Assembly: GCF_050624435.1 (NCBI RefSeq) | Contig: NC_134539.1 | Coordinates: forward strand, 144,122,025-144,186,024 | Reading direction: 5' to 3' | Source of the DNA: Tenrec ecaudatus | Taxonomy: Eukaryota > Chordata > Mammalia > Afrosoricida > Tenrecidae | DNA length: 64,000 nt | Part shown: piece after piece, positions 36,345-47,444 of the stretch | Numbering within the stretch: the first letter of the stretch is position 1 | How the letters are laid out: every line of letters begins with the position of its first letter | Position numbers and translations under genes: made by a program | Notes under the pieces: generated by a model | The model's input: only the letters and a program-made list of their open reading frames with translations | Database searches by the model: none | Told to the model about the DNA's origin: nothing

Positions 36345-37215
36345 AAAGAAAATATTTATTAAGTCTTCAAAGAGACAAAGACACAACCACATCATCTGGA
36401 TGAGAGACCCAGCACGAGGTTGATATGGCATCTGAGGCAGTTAGTTTATTGTGCCGACCGGGCTGATAAGCACATGTGGGGTTAATTGAAGGGCGGAGAG
36501 ATAGATGGTTCGGTGAGCCTCACCTTTCTAGTTCTCGGGTCTCTTGCTCTCTGATGGTCGGACCAGGGTGCAGCTGCCTTAGCCAGTTCCCTGCTTCAGC
36601 TGGCAAGGCTGACTTCCTGCAAGACATCCCCAAGGAGAAGCTGCATGGACCGACCCCGATGCAGCCCTGGGTACTGGAGTACCCGTGTGGAGACGTCTGC
36701 CAGCGCTGAGATGCTTACACATTCACTGACTCGGCTTTCCTCCTGCAGTCGGCATCTTTACATGTGCTTTGTGAGCTGGAGGAGGACTTTGTGGATTGGT
36801 GTCAGACATATGGGCTAATGTTGGACTTGTGGACTTGGGCAGCACTGGTTTGGGATGTTTTCTTGATATGCACTTACCCTTTATATAAAACTCTCTCTCA
36901 TACATGAGTTTCTGTGGATTTGTTTCTCTAAAGTACCCAGATTAACAGAGTATCTAAGGGTACATTGAGATAACAAGCTTTAAAAAGGGCATGGGGAGAA
37001 GGGGCGAAAACAAGGTCATGGGAGGGCAAAGGCAACTCACAAAATCACGATTGGTGTCAGATCGACACATCACAGTTACAGGTGAGATCGCAGGAGTGGG
37101 ACAACCATTGGGACACGTACATTGTAGATAGGAGGCTGATGCGGCTGGCAGTCCCGGAGACTGATCAGGCCTGATCACGACGGTGTGGTTTTCTAGGCTG
37201 GAAGTTTTCCACGCA
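36345..37215. repeat. Unclassified repeat, copy 1, split by an LTR
   Basis: 36345-36432 (TTTATTAAGTCTTCAAAGAG … CATCTGGATGAGAGA) and 36950-37215 (GTCAGATCGACACATCACAG …) match successive parts of 56205-56480. I cannot assign the family. Confidence 0.5.
36433..36949 (+). mobile_element. ERVL-type solo LTR
   Basis: TGAGGCAGTTAGTTTATTG … ACCCAGATTAACAGA, same family in the opposite orientation, with flanks GCATC and GTATC. It interrupts an unclassified repeat that resumes at 36950. Confidence 0.75.
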
Positions 37216-37235
37216 CCGATCCCTGTGTCTCTCTG

Positions 37236-37318
37236 TCCTGGAGCCCCTGGGTGGCTTTGAACCACCCACCTTCCCGTCAGCAGCAGTCCAACACCACAAC
37301 CTTGCGCCACCACCACCA
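37236..37318 (-). mobile_element. Partial AfroSINE
   Basis: GGTGGCTTTGAACCACCCACC through CAACCTTGCGCCACC, 5' half in minus sense. Confidence 0.6.
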
Positions 37319-38060
37319 AGGTGGTGCCGTTAGGTGCTGTCAGGTCAGGTGAGTTCCGACAGAACGACCCCTGCCCGTTCGTTCCTGCACCATCTTGTCT
37401 TTATTGTCCTCTCTGGGTCCATGGTGGCAGCTGTCGTGTGAATCCATCCTGTCCAGGGGCTTCCTCTTTTTACCGGACCTTCCATTTTTACCAAACACGA
37501 TGTCCTTCTCCAGAGACTGGTCTCTATCGACAACATGTCCAAAGGAGGCAAGATGGCCGCGTCATGCTCGCTTCTCAGGAGCACGCTGGCCGTGTTTCTT
37601 CTGAGGCAGATTTGTTCTCTGTTCTTCCGGCAGCTCTCGATGCCTTCCACCTTGTTCACGCTCCAGTCGTCCCTATCGTCTGGCTTTTAAAGGCACCCGA
37701 GGAGGTTGAAATAACAAGTTGTAGGTCAGGTGTACCTCATCTGTGCGTTTAAATGCTTTAAAGAGCGTGGCGTTGTAGGTTATGCCTTGGGCTCCTAACC
37801 ACAAGATGGGCAGTTCGAAACCACCAGCCGCTCCTTAGGAGAAAGACGAGGCTTTCTGCTCCTGTACAGATTTACACTCAGGGATCCCACAGGGGCACTT
37901 CTACTCTGCCTGGGGGTTGTGATGAGTCAGAAGTGCCTTGATGGCAGTGAGTTTGGTTTGGGTTAGTTTGTGCAGCAGATCTGTCCAGGGCAATATATCA
38001 CTTGACTTCTTGACTGCTGTATCCATGAACATCGACTATGGATCCAAGGAAGATGAAATT
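37319..38060 (-). mobile_element. BovB/RTE LINE, split by a SINE
   Basis: 37319-37745 (GTGGTGCCGTTAGGTGCTGTC … CAGGTGTACCTCATCTG) and 37968-38060 (GTGCAGCAGATCTGTCC … GGAAGATGAAATT) are contiguous parts, separated by the AfroSINE at 37760-37968. Confidence 0.7.
37760..37968 (+). mobile_element. AfroSINE
   Basis: GGCTCCTAACCACAAGATGG … CTTGATGGCAGTGAGTTTGG. It separates two minus-strand BovB fragments. Confidence 0.8.
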
Positions 38061-39350
38061 ATACTTGTGCCTGTAATCCTGTTTGGAGATAGAGTTTTGG
38101 TGCTGTTGATGAGCACCTACCTGAATGAAGTTTGCTATAAGTCAAATCACGTTCAAGTTCTACAAAGTTCAACGCAGACACAGAGGGAGATACATGTTGG
38201 AATGACCTACAAGGAGGAATTGATGTGGCCAAAACCTTCACTCGGAATCAGTCGGCAGAGCTGTGAGAAAATTGCTGTTCTTCAAAGCCCCGCTCTGGGG
38301 TATTTACAGTCCGGCATCACTGGGAAGAGAAGACCCGTCCTTGGTCGGTGCACTTTGGAAGAGCTAATGCATCCAGGAATCCAAGTGAATTTCTCTTTTC
38401 TGGAGGTCATGAGAAAAAGGCAAGAACTTGCAGGAGGGCGAAGTCCCCAACGCAACAACATCCTCAAGTTACCGCATGGGACTTACACCCACGCACCGGT
38501 GCTTGTTTGTGTACTTCTCACTGCTATGAAAATGGATGATGGACGTGTGTACCCCAGGGCAGTAAGATGATAGGTAATGTTTCTCACCTCCAAGACAAAT
38601 AAAGATCGAATTTATAAACATGCTGGCAGCAAGCGTCAATAGTAATGAAAACTAAAAAAAAAGTGGTATTGAACTTACATTAGCACTGGCGGATGATGGT
38701 GCTGTTGGAATAAAACCCTGCCGTAAGTGGGTTCTCCCTGTGATGTCACTTAGAAATGGCTTTCTGTGGCCAGCCTGAGGACCAGAGAAGCTAGCCTTAA
38801 TTTTTTTTTTTTCATTTTAAGGGAGAAGACTGAGAGAAGAAGGGTGTCGTGGGCAGGAGGCGGAGAGCATCAGGAAGGGCTTTTGGTCCCCAAAGCAGGA
38901 GGCCCTACCTTTGCACCCTGGCCGTCTTCCAGGGAAGTGGCCAGTGCCTCACATCGGGGAATGTCCACCTATGTGGGAGGAGTGCACCCGGGAGGACTGG
39001 CCCTTGGAGGCTGGGGTTTGGACTTTCACCTTGGCAAGACTCCCTGGATGCCAGGCACAGCACCCAGAGAGATAGACCAGGTTTCAAGGGACCGGCCAGA
39101 CCATGCACGATCTACTGACCTTCCCCAATGTCTTTGACGCAAATCCACCCTCCTTGTGGCTAGGGAAGGTGAGGCAGCACCAGCAGGGCCTGGGATTGAA
39201 TCTCCTGCGCATCTGGTGAAGGAGGATGTCAGATGAAAATAATGAAGATAGTCTTGAACCCTTGAAGTTGTGGCTACCATTCTGCATTCATTCAATTCAA
39301 AAAAAAAAATTTTTTTATCTCTCATCTGGTCTCCTGTGTAACTTTTTTTT
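38060..39350. other. Gene-free stretch; possible MLT1-like remnant
   Basis: 38075-38280 (TGTTTGGAGATAGAGTTTTGG … ACGCAGACACAGAGGGAG) faintly resembles MaLR LTRs. The 210-codon frame here begins inside a BovB piece and is not a gene. Confidence 0.4.
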
Positions 39351-39883
39351 TTTCAAAGCTGCTGCACAAGACCTTTTTATTTAAAAACAGTTTTAAATGG
39401 CTTTACTGGCACTTTATACACATATCATACAATTCAATAGTTCAATCATATCAGGAAGAGTTGTACAATCATTACCACAAACAACTCTAGAACCCTGACT
39501 TCTGCCTTGTACTCATTGTTATTAGTGTAATGATCATTATTTTAAATAATTTTTGGAGGCTCTTACAGATTTTTCTTCTTTGAAGAAACTTGGCTTGTCT
39601 CCTAACTTCCCAATGCCTTCTCTATTTTATGAAAATAACGTGTGTGGTGTAAACGTTTTTTTGCCAATTGCACAACTCCTGTGTGCATGATTGCCCTGGA
39701 CCTGCCCCATGCATTATGCGTGTTGTTCTGGTGAGTGTGCAGACAGCAGGGGAGCCACGGTCTCGGTGGCAGCGAGCACGTAGCGCCTCAGGTGCTCCTC
39801 CACTAAACAGCCTCGCAGGACAACCCGCAGGACGACCCACAGTATTTATGTTGTTACCTTCGTTTTCCAAAGATCTCGGGTGA

Positions 39884-40795
39884 CACATGGCGAGGTTCTG
39901 GGCTGCTAACCGAAAGATTGGCCTTTGGAAACTGCCAGCTGCTCCTCGGGAGAAAGATCGGCGATTTGCTTCTGTGAAACGAAGCCAAGAAACCAAATTT
40001 GTTGCCATTGAATAAATTCCGACTCACAGCGACCTCATAGGCTGGGTGCAACTGCCGCATAGCTTTTCCCAGGCTCTTTACTGAAGCCATTGCCACATTT
40101 TTCTTTCATAGGGTGGCCGGTGGGTCCAAACCATTGACCTTTTTACTACCAGTCACACAATGGTTTACCCAGGAAGCCCCCTGAGGCAGTTACCCTAGTT
40201 TATTGTGCCAACCTAGCCGATAAACACATGTGGGGTTAGTTGAAGGACGGAGGGATAAATGGCTCGGTGAGCCTTGCCTTTTTATTTCTCTGGTCTCTTG
40301 CTTTCTGATGGTCGGATCAGGGTGCAGCTGCCTTAGCCAGTTCCCTGCTTTGGCTGGCAAGGCTCACTTCCTGCAAGACATCCCTGAGGAGAAGCCACAT
40401 GGACCTACCCTGATGCAGCCCTGGGTGCTAGAGCACCTGTGTGGAGACCCCTGCCAGTGCTGAGATATTTACACATTCACCAACTCGGCTTTCCTCCTGT
40501 AGTCGGCATCATTGCCTCTGTTTTGTGAGATGGAGGAGGAATTTGTGCATCTGTGTTGGACATGTGGGTTAACGGATTAATGTTGGAATTGTGGGTTTGG
40601 GCAGCACTGGGTTGGGATGTTTTCTTGATTTGCACTTAACCTTTATATAAAACTCTCTCATCCATGAGTTCCTGTGGATTTGTTTCTCTAAAGTCCCCAG
40701 ACTAACAACCCCCTAGGGTAGTTCTACTCTGAAGTGGGGGGGGGGGGAGGAAGGGGGGAGGAGTGTCCTTGTAAGTTGGAATCGCTTGAAGATAC
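39884..40795. mobile_element. SINE split by a reverse SINE and an LTR
   Basis: 39884-39985 is the 5' half of a plus-strand SINE. 39990-40181 is a minus-strand SINE, 40182-40708 an LTR, and 40711-40795 (TAGGGTAGTTCTACTCTG … GTTGGAATCGCTTG) looks like the 3' half of the first SINE. Boundaries of the outer SINE are inferred. Confidence 0.6.
40182..40708 (+). mobile_element. ERVL-type solo LTR
   Basis: TGAGGCAGTTACCC … CCCAGACTAACAA with CCCCC on both sides (40177-40181, 40709-40713). It sits between SINE fragments: minus-strand SINE on the left, and on the right the 3' half of a plus-strand SINE. Confidence 0.75.
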
Positions 40796-40867
40796 ACAGT
40801 GATAACATCCCACTTTCCAGATGAGGAAACGGAGTGACAGAAAGTCTAAGTGACTCGCTACAGCAAC
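40795..40867 (-). mobile_element. MIR fragment
   Basis: CACTTTCCAGATGAGGAAACG … GTCTAAGTGACTCGC, the antisense MIR core; abuts the TA-flanked MITE. Confidence 0.65.
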
Positions 40868-40986
40868 TACCGTATAGACTGGAGTATAAGCAGACCCGAA
40901 TCTCAGTCGAGGCACCTAATTTTACCACAAAAACTGCCCCCAAAATGTGCTGAGAAAACTCAGCCTATACATGAGTATATACGGTA
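40868..40986. mobile_element. TA-flanked palindromic MITE (mariner/Tc1-like)
   Basis: The left end TACCGTATAGACTGGAGTAT and the right end ATGAGTATATACGGTA are imperfect inverted repeats, each bordered by TA. About 119 bp with no coding capacity. The TA target and termini suggest a mariner/Tc1-type MITE; I recognise it as a recurrent mammalian repeat but cannot name the family safely. Confidence 0.6.
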
Positions 40987-41125
40987 AGAATGAGGGGTCA
41001 CAGAGAAAAGTTAGGGTACCCCATGCCTTTCAAATCCTTTCTCACTCTGTATTCCTATAAAGTTAAAGCATTAGTTGCAGTGAGGTTGACACCCTCAGAA
41101 AGATAAGCCCTTCAGGTATGACTCA

Positions 41126-41626
41126 TGGTGGTAGATATACAATTTCATGTCAACTTGGTAAATAAGTATGAGGGTGGAGTCTGGCCTGTCAAACAAATCA
41201 CAGCCGTATTGATGCCTCCTGTGGGTGTGACCTCATGAGGATTCGGGGAACTCCTCTGTCTCAATTCTGCCATCAGAAGAGGCGGGCACACTCTCTCTCT
41301 GCTTCCCTTTCCTGTTGACAAGCCACCCGGAGCCACAGTGGTTGACAGCCAAAGCCCTGGGGATGCTTCCACCACCACTGGATCCACAAGACTTTCCACC
41401 CGTCGGCCTGTGATCTTCCTGCATTTGGCATCATTGCGAGTGTAAACGTGAGTCTGAAGAGGAATTTATGGACTCGTATCAGACAGGTAGACTAATATGG
41501 CACTTATGGACTTGACCTGGACTGGGCTGGGATCTTTTCTCAGTGTACAATTGCTCTTTGATATAAACCTCTCTCTCACACATATGAGTGTCCCTGGATT
41601 TTTTCCTCATCAACCTGGACGAACAC
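41126..41626 (+). mobile_element. ERVL-type solo LTR, second subfamily
   Basis: Contains the diagnostic ATTTCATGTCAACTTGG near its start and GATATAAACCTCTCTC near its end; flanked by ACTCA on both sides (41121-41125, 41627-41631). Confidence 0.7.
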
Positions 41627-41682
41627 ACTCAGTAACTAAAAAATACAACAGAAACAGCCCCCAAGTCTTACCTCGAGGGCCA

Positions 41683-41875
41683 CTGGGAGCTTAGTAGGTT
41701 ATGCAGTGAGTGGCTAACCATAAGGCCAGCAGTTCAAATCCATCAGCTGCTCTGTAAGGGAAAGATGAGTCTTTTTACTCCTAAAACTGTAAAGTCTTGG
41801 GAACCCTAAGAGGTAGTTCTACTTTGTCTTCAAGGTCGCGAGGTGTTGGAAGGGACTTAATGGCAATGAGTTGGA
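41683..41875 (+). mobile_element. AfroSINE
   Basis: AGCTTAGTAGGTTATGCAGTG … GGCAATGAGTTGG. Confidence 0.75.
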
Positions 41876-42059
41876 CAACAGGTGACCTCTAATTTTTCTT
41901 ATTCTTATTCTTTCCGGAAGCCCTAATTATTATTTAACTACCCCTGGGCCTCTCTGCTGTGGGTAGGTAAGTCGGTCATTTTAAACTAGAATGATACAGA
42001 AATATCCTGTGTTTAGATGATATTTTGTATTGATTAATATATATGTCAACATATAAGTT

Positions 42060-42942
42060 AAGCATAGTTTTTTTTGTTTTTTTTAGACAGTGAGTGAGTG
42101 AGTGAGAGTGAATGAGTGAGTGAGACAGAGACAGTGAGTGAGTGAGTGAGTGAGTGAGTGAGACAGTGAGACAGTGAGTGAGTGAGACAGTGAGTGAGTG
42201 AGTGAGTGAGACAGTGAGTGAGTGAGACAGTGAGTGAGTGAGTGAGACAATGAGTGAGTGAGTGAGACAGTGAGTGAGTGAGTGAGACAGTGAGTGAGTG
42301 AGTGAGTGAGACAGTGAGTGAGTGAGTGAGTGAGACTGAGTGAGTGAGTGAGACAGTGAGTGAGTGAGTGAGTGAGACAGTGAGTGAGTGAGTGAGACAG
42401 TGAGTGAGTGAGTGAGACAGTGAGTGAGTGAGTGAGTGAGTGAGACAGTGAGTGAGTGAGTGAGTGAGTGAGACAGTGAGTGAGTGAGTGAGTGAGTGAG
42501 TGAGACAGTGAGTGAGTGAGTGAGTGAGACAGTGAGTGAGTCAGTGAGTGAGTCAGTGAGACAGTGAGTGAGTCAGTGAGTGAGTCAGTGAGACAGTGAG
42601 TGAGTGAGTGAGTGAGTGAGTGAGTGAGTGAGACAGTGAGTGAGTGAGTGAGACAGTGAGTGAGTCAGTGAGTGAGTGAGTGAGACAGTGAGTGAGTGAG
42701 TGAGACAGTGAGTGAGTGAGTGAGACTGAGTGAGTGAGTGAGACAGTGAGTGAGTGAGTGAGTGAGTGAGTAAGTGAGACAGTGAGTGAGTGAGACAGTG
42801 AGTGAGTGAGTGAGTGAGTGAGACAGTGAGTGAGTGAGTGAGTGAGACAGTGAGTGAGTGAGTGAGTGAGTGAGTGAGACAGTGAGTGAGTCAGTGAGTG
42901 AGTCAGTGAGACAGTGAGTGAGTGAGACCAAGCATAGTTTTT
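42060..42942. repeat. (TGAG)n minisatellite of about 840 bp inside a 13-bp duplication
   Basis: From about 42087 to 42929 the plus strand is GTGAGTGAG units interrupted by GACAGTGAG, with some GTCAGTGAG variants forming longer-period blocks (42531-42600, 42877-42915). AAGCATAGTTTTT occurs at 42060-42072 and again at 42930-42942. Next to the left copy lies a T-rich stretch ending TTTTTTTTAGACAG, i.e. an A-tail in minus orientation. This looks like a retroinsertion whose body became an expanded tandem array. Open frames across it are repeat artefacts. Confidence 0.85.
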
Positions 42943-43189
42943 AAATAATCAATTCTTAGAGTTACATGTACATTCTTTTCTTTGTACATTCTTTACATTA
43001 TTATGGAAAATTGATTTCAAACATGTGCAAACATAAGGAGACATGCAAACGAGCCCCCATCCATCCCTAGTTTCAGCATATCGCCAAGTGTGTTCCATCT
43101 ACCCCTCCCCCACATCCCCCTTCCCACATGATTTGGCAGCAACTTCTAGCAATCATACCATTTTAAAACTTTTTTTGGAGGCATAAATA

Positions 43190-43440
43190 CCATAACATGT
43201 ACCATTTCCAAGTGAAGTTCAGTGGTTTCTAGGCTATCGACAGTTGTAGAAACCAATAGCACTAATTCCGGCACATTTTCATCACTCTCTAAAAAGAAGC
43301 CCTGGTACCCACCCCATAACCCTCCTCACTCCCCCATCCATCCCTCCAGCCCTGGGCAGCGAGCACTCTCTCGTCTGCTCTCCATCTCCATGGCTTTCCT
43401 ATTCCGATCACTTCATATAAATGGAACCTTACCAGGTGTG
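43190..43440 (-). mobile_element. Old L1M 3' fragment
   Basis: CATTTTCATCACTCTCTAAAAAG, GAAGCCCTGGTACCC and CTTCATATAAATGGAACC are typical of ancient eutherian L1M ends. Similar short pieces occur near 375, 10540-10810, 11665-11720, 39360-39560 and 47690. Confidence 0.6.
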
Positions 43441-43654
43441 GCCCTGGGCCATGGCCTTCTTTCCTTCAGAGCCTTGTGTTTGAGGCTCACCCATGGGGGA
43501 GCCTAATGAGGCCCCACTCTGTGGCTGTCTCACCTTAGAAATCACTTTCTTATTTGAACAACATAGTATGTCTCTCGAAAAGACAGCAGCGGTCCTAGAC
43601 TCAGTTCTGATTCGTGGTGAACCCATGCGTCACATGACTGATTTTTCAGATTTT

Positions 43655-43800
43655 CACTGGGTGATGCAAGTGATTCATGTGCTACCTGCTAACCCAAAGG
43701 TGGGCGGTTCGAGTCTACCCAGAGCTACCTTGGCAGCAAGGCCTGGCGAGTGACCTCTGGAAACTCGGCCAGTGCAAACGCTACGGAGCAGACCTGTGTG
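43655..43800 (+). mobile_element. AfroSINE, older type, partial
   Basis: CCTGCTAACCCAAAGGTGGG and GGTTCGAGTCTACCC followed by GACCTCTGGAAACTCGGCC. Confidence 0.6.
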
Positions 43801-44484
43801 TCGGATGTTGTTTTTACAGGTCGGTTTGCTTAAATCAGGACTGAGATGATGTTCCCAGACTGCGACAGGTTGCCACACTGCTGTCCATTTCAAACGCCAG
43901 GCTGCCCTTCCCCACCTGGCTCTTAGGCCCTTGATATTTATTTGTAGTTGAAACCTAACTGATATTTTAAAGAGACAACATTAAAATTAACTTGTGATTG
44001 CATGTTGATCTTAAAACAGAAGAGAGTAATTAAGAAGGAGTAGTGAGTCATCCTGCCTGTCACTCCTCCCCCTTCCCTGGTAGGGAAAGATCAACTTATT
44101 TACAAGGGTGTGATGCAGGAAAGGCTCCTTTATTAGGAAGTAATCGATGAAGTAATAACTACAAGTGTGTCAGTGACAAGCCACAAAAACAACCTTCTTC
44201 ATCCTACTTGGATGATCTTACGAGCTTGTGAGCAGCCATCGAAGGCATCCAACTCTTGCTCCCTCCCTGTCGAGAGAAGAGGGAAGAGGATGGGAAATGT
44301 ACGGGAATGATGAGTCCCATGGAAGTGGGAGGTGGGCTGTGACACTGAGGGCTTGCCATCAATGGCACGAGACAAAATGCTCACGGACCGTTAGATGGAG
44401 CACCATCTGCTCTGTACACCTTCATCCCATTCACAATAAAAAAAACACCCTAAAATCAAAGGTGCAAGTGTTTCTGTGACAGAA

Positions 44485-44690
44485 GTCTCAGTTTCCATGT
44501 GGGAGACACAGGTTTAATTCCCAGTCAAGGCACCCTTTGGACAGCCACTGTCCATCTTTCAGGGGAAAAATCTGGGGATCAGCTACCAATATATCAGGCA
44601 ACAAACCCCTGTAGAATAAAATGGCTTAACTTGGCTGTACACAGGTTGCTAGGAGTTGGGGGTCAATTCAACAGCAGCTAGCAACATCAA
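44485..44690 (+). mobile_element. AfroSINE-related, older type
   Basis: TGGGAGACACAGGTTTAATTC then CCCTTTGGACAGCCAC; typical of the older afrotherian SINE subtype. Boundaries uncertain. Confidence 0.5.
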
Positions 44691-44699
44691 TACATGAAA

Positions 44700-44700
<1 letters not shown>

Positions 44701-44770
<70 letters not shown>
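44701..44770. repeat. (GT)n(AT)n microsatellite
   Basis: About 11 bases of GT then about 60 bases of AT, directly left of an LTR. Confidence 0.95.
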
Positions 44771-44774
<4 letters not shown>

Positions 44775-44780
44775 TGTATG

Positions 44781-45296
44781 TGAGTAGTTAAGGCTTATTG
44801 TGCCAACCTGTCCAATAAACACATGTGGGGTTAATTGAAGGGCGGAGAGATAAATGGCTCAGTGAGCCTCACCTTTCTGGTTCTCGGGTCTCTTACTTTG
44901 TGATGGTCGGACCAGGGTGCAGTTGCCTTAGCCAGTTCCCTGCTTCAGCTTGCAAGGCTCACTTCCTGCAAGACATCCCTGAGGAGAAGCCACATGGACC
45001 TACCCCGATGCAGCCCAAGGTGCTGGAGCAGCCATGTGGAGACCCTTGCCAGCTTATACGCTCACTGATTTTCCTTTCCTCCTGCATTTGGCGTCATTGC
45101 GTGTGTTTTGTGAGCTGGAGGAGGACTTTGTGGATTGGTGTCAGACATATGGGCTAATGTCGGTCAGACTTATGGGCTTGGGCAGCACTGCGTTGGGATG
45201 CTTTCTTAATGTACACTTACCCTTTATATAGATCTCTCTCTTCTGCACTTATGAGTTTCTGTGGATTTGTTTCTCTAGCCTAACCGGACTGACACA
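44781..45296 (+). mobile_element. ERVL-type solo LTR
   Basis: Same family, starting TGAGTAGTTAAGGCTTATTG and ending GGACTGACACA. It abuts a (TA)n tract that probably obscured the left duplication. Confidence 0.7.
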
Positions 45297-45671
45297 TACA
45301 GTGTTACACTAGGAACCTGAGAGTCACAGGCATGGCTGTTTAAGATCGTATGTTGATTTTATAGGCTTATTATTTTTTTAATGATCTAAACTCCGTAGAG
45401 TTACTTCTGAACAGAAAAGAAAAAAGGGGAAACCCCACCACTGGCTTCACTTTACGGGAATGGGCAGAGTCCTGTCTGCCCCAGGAGACACCCAGGGCAC
45501 AGGGCAGAGAGGGCGTTCCTCCCAGACCAGCAGGTGACAGCGTATCGAGATCCCCTGCCAGAAACATGACCATGTGAAGCAGACACCTGGTTGCCATGGC
45601 GGCATAGGCATATTGTGAAGAGGGCACCACAGGGCTGGGCAGCGGCGGGGGCTGCTTTATCCTCCAAACCC

Positions 45672-45862
45672 AACCCCCAAGCTCATTGCCATCCAGTCAG
45701 TTCTGACTCGTGGTGAGCCTGTCGCACAGGGAGAATGGCCCCTGAGAGCTGTGGAGACTGAAATTCCTTAGGGGAGTAGAGAGCCCCATCTTTCTCTCAA
45801 GGATCAACTTGGTGGTTTCGAGAGGTTAAAGCAGCCCAGCGGTGGTTTGAACCGTCTGTTTT
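45672..45862 (-). mobile_element. AfroSINE
   Basis: AAGCTCATTGCCATCCAGTC … ATCTTTCTCTCAAGG … TTTGAACCG. Confidence 0.75.
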
Positions 45863-45864
45863 GT

Positions 45865-46700
45865 TAAGCTGGCGTGCTGGGAGACCCTGCGGGGCACTGG
45901 CCGCTGTGAGTCGGTGTGGACTCCAGGCCACGGTTGCTTTTTTCGGTTGGTTTTGGCATCCAGTGCAGGGGTGGGGTGAGCAGGGCTTCAGCCAGCAGGG
46001 CTTCTGCCGAGGGAGCGGCCTTGGCTGAAGCCCCTGTGGTCTGGAGGGACTGGCTTGCAGGATGAAGGGAGGGAGCCGTGCCTTCTCCCACGCTTTCCCT
46101 CTCTGCCCTGCACACCCTGGCCCCTTGAGGGGGTGGTGTCAGGGGAGCAGCAGCCTGGCTGGGTGGCCACAGGGTGCCAAAGTGTGGACTCTGGACTGGT
46201 TGACACCAGGGAGGCGTGGCCTTGGGAAGGGGGCCAGGCTTGTGGCTTTTCCTGGCTTCTCTGGGCCTCACTCTACATTCCTTTCCCAGTCCAGGCGGAG
46301 AATCCCATGGCGCTGACAGTCTGTGGTATTTGTGGAAGAGCACGTGGCCTCGAGGTGTCATTCCTTGGTTCTCAGAGGTTCCTCCAGGCCCCAGCCGGTG
46401 GCCTCTCAGGAACTTGGATGCCCAGCAGAGAGGAGGGGCCTGGGCATGGTGTTCTGGATCTATCGCAGGCCAGGTAAGAGTGTCAGCTTTCTATAAAATC
46501 AATCACACAGACAACAGCAACAAAACCCCCAAGAAAGTGACCAGTAGCAAGTCTTGATTCAAAGGTTTATGGCGTATCTGGTACATCTTTTATCATAATC
46601 GCCATCCACCTTCCCGCCCCGTACCCTGGCCCAGACGTGGAAGAAGAGGGAAGGGAGACTGAGTGAGGTCAAGTTAAAGTGTGAGCACATTGGGCCTTAC
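45865..46700. other. GC-rich gene-free stretch
   Basis: Several overlapping frames of 80-165 codons on both strands come from GC richness. I see no known protein and no consistent splice sites. Confidence 0.5.
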
Positions 46701-46704
46701 TGTT

Positions 46705-46825
46705 ATAGCTCCGGGCAAGTCATTTTGCCCGAGCCTCAGTTTCCTCCTCTGCAAAATGGAAAGCCTAGGAATATCTCCTTGGAGAGGTTAGTGCAAAGAG
46801 AAGGCGAATTAATGCGTGGAAACTC
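46705..46825 (+). mobile_element. MIR
   Basis: GGGCAAGTCATTTTGCCC then GAGCCTCAGTTTCCTCCTC and TGCAAAATGGAAA: the MIR core. Confidence 0.75.
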
Positions 46826-46887
46826 ACTCGATGAACTCAGAAGCCAAGTTCATCGCCAGCGAGTCTGTGGCAGCTCATAGCAGCCCG

Positions 46888-47400
46888 TTGTGGTTAGGTG
46901 CCGCTGAGACGGTCTGACTGAGCCCTACGCTGTGTGCAGAACAGAACACTGCCCAGACCCGTACCACCCGCACACCTTACAGCAGCGGTTCTCAGCCTGC
47001 GGGTCTCGACCCCTTTGGGGGTGGACCGGCCCTTTCACAGGGGTCACCCGATTCATAACAGTAGCAAAATGAGTTACAAAGTAGCAACAAAAATAACTTT
47101 ATGGTTGGGGGTCACCACCACATGAGGCACTGTGTTAAAGGCTGAGAACCACTGCCTTACGTCCGTCCTGACCTCCTGTACCTTCCTACGTTCATCGATG
47201 CAGCTGCTGTGTCCATCCATCTGGTTGGGGGCCTTCCTCTTTCTCACTGCCCCTCCACTTTACGGAGCAGGATGTCCTTCTCTAGGGACCGGTCTCTCCT
47301 GACAGCCTGCCCAGAGGACTGGTTGAGTACCGGCTCTGTCTTTGCGTTCTCTGCATTCTTCTGTTGAGCATGTGCGAAGTCACTGCTAGAGTTAAAACTG
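46888..47400 (-). mobile_element. BovB/RTE LINE, split by SPIN
   Basis: Left part 46888-46982 (GTTAGGTGCCGCTGAGACGG …), right part 47155-47400 (CAGGATGTCCTTCTCTAGGG …). They join when the 172-bp SPIN copy is removed. Confidence 0.75.
46983..47154 (+). mobile_element. SPIN-family hAT MITE, internally deleted
   Basis: A 172-bp copy with the same ends (CAGCGGTTCTCAGCC … GCTGAGAACCACTG) but most of the interior missing. Flanking octamers CCTTACAG and CCTTACGT agree at 6 of 8 positions. It splits a minus-strand BovB fragment (46888-47400), whose halves resume on either side, so the BovB copy was there first. Confidence 0.9.
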
Positions 47401-47444
47401 ACCTCAATATTCTTTATATTCTCAGATCATAAACAGCTAGCCTG

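Noticed and set aside
37938-38570. 210-codon plus-strand frame
   Set aside because: Starts in SINE/BovB sequence and runs through LTR-like remnant; no protein similarity seen.
42087-42930. Regular array resembling a CRISPR at first sight
   Set aside because: No unique spacers; it is a mammalian tetranucleotide minisatellite.
42665-42931. 88-codon frame encoding a Ser-Leu-Thr-His repeat
   Set aside because: Pure translation of the (TGAG)n array.
45864-46477. 165- and 140-codon overlapping frames
   Set aside because: GC-rich overlap on both strands without splice sites or a known product.
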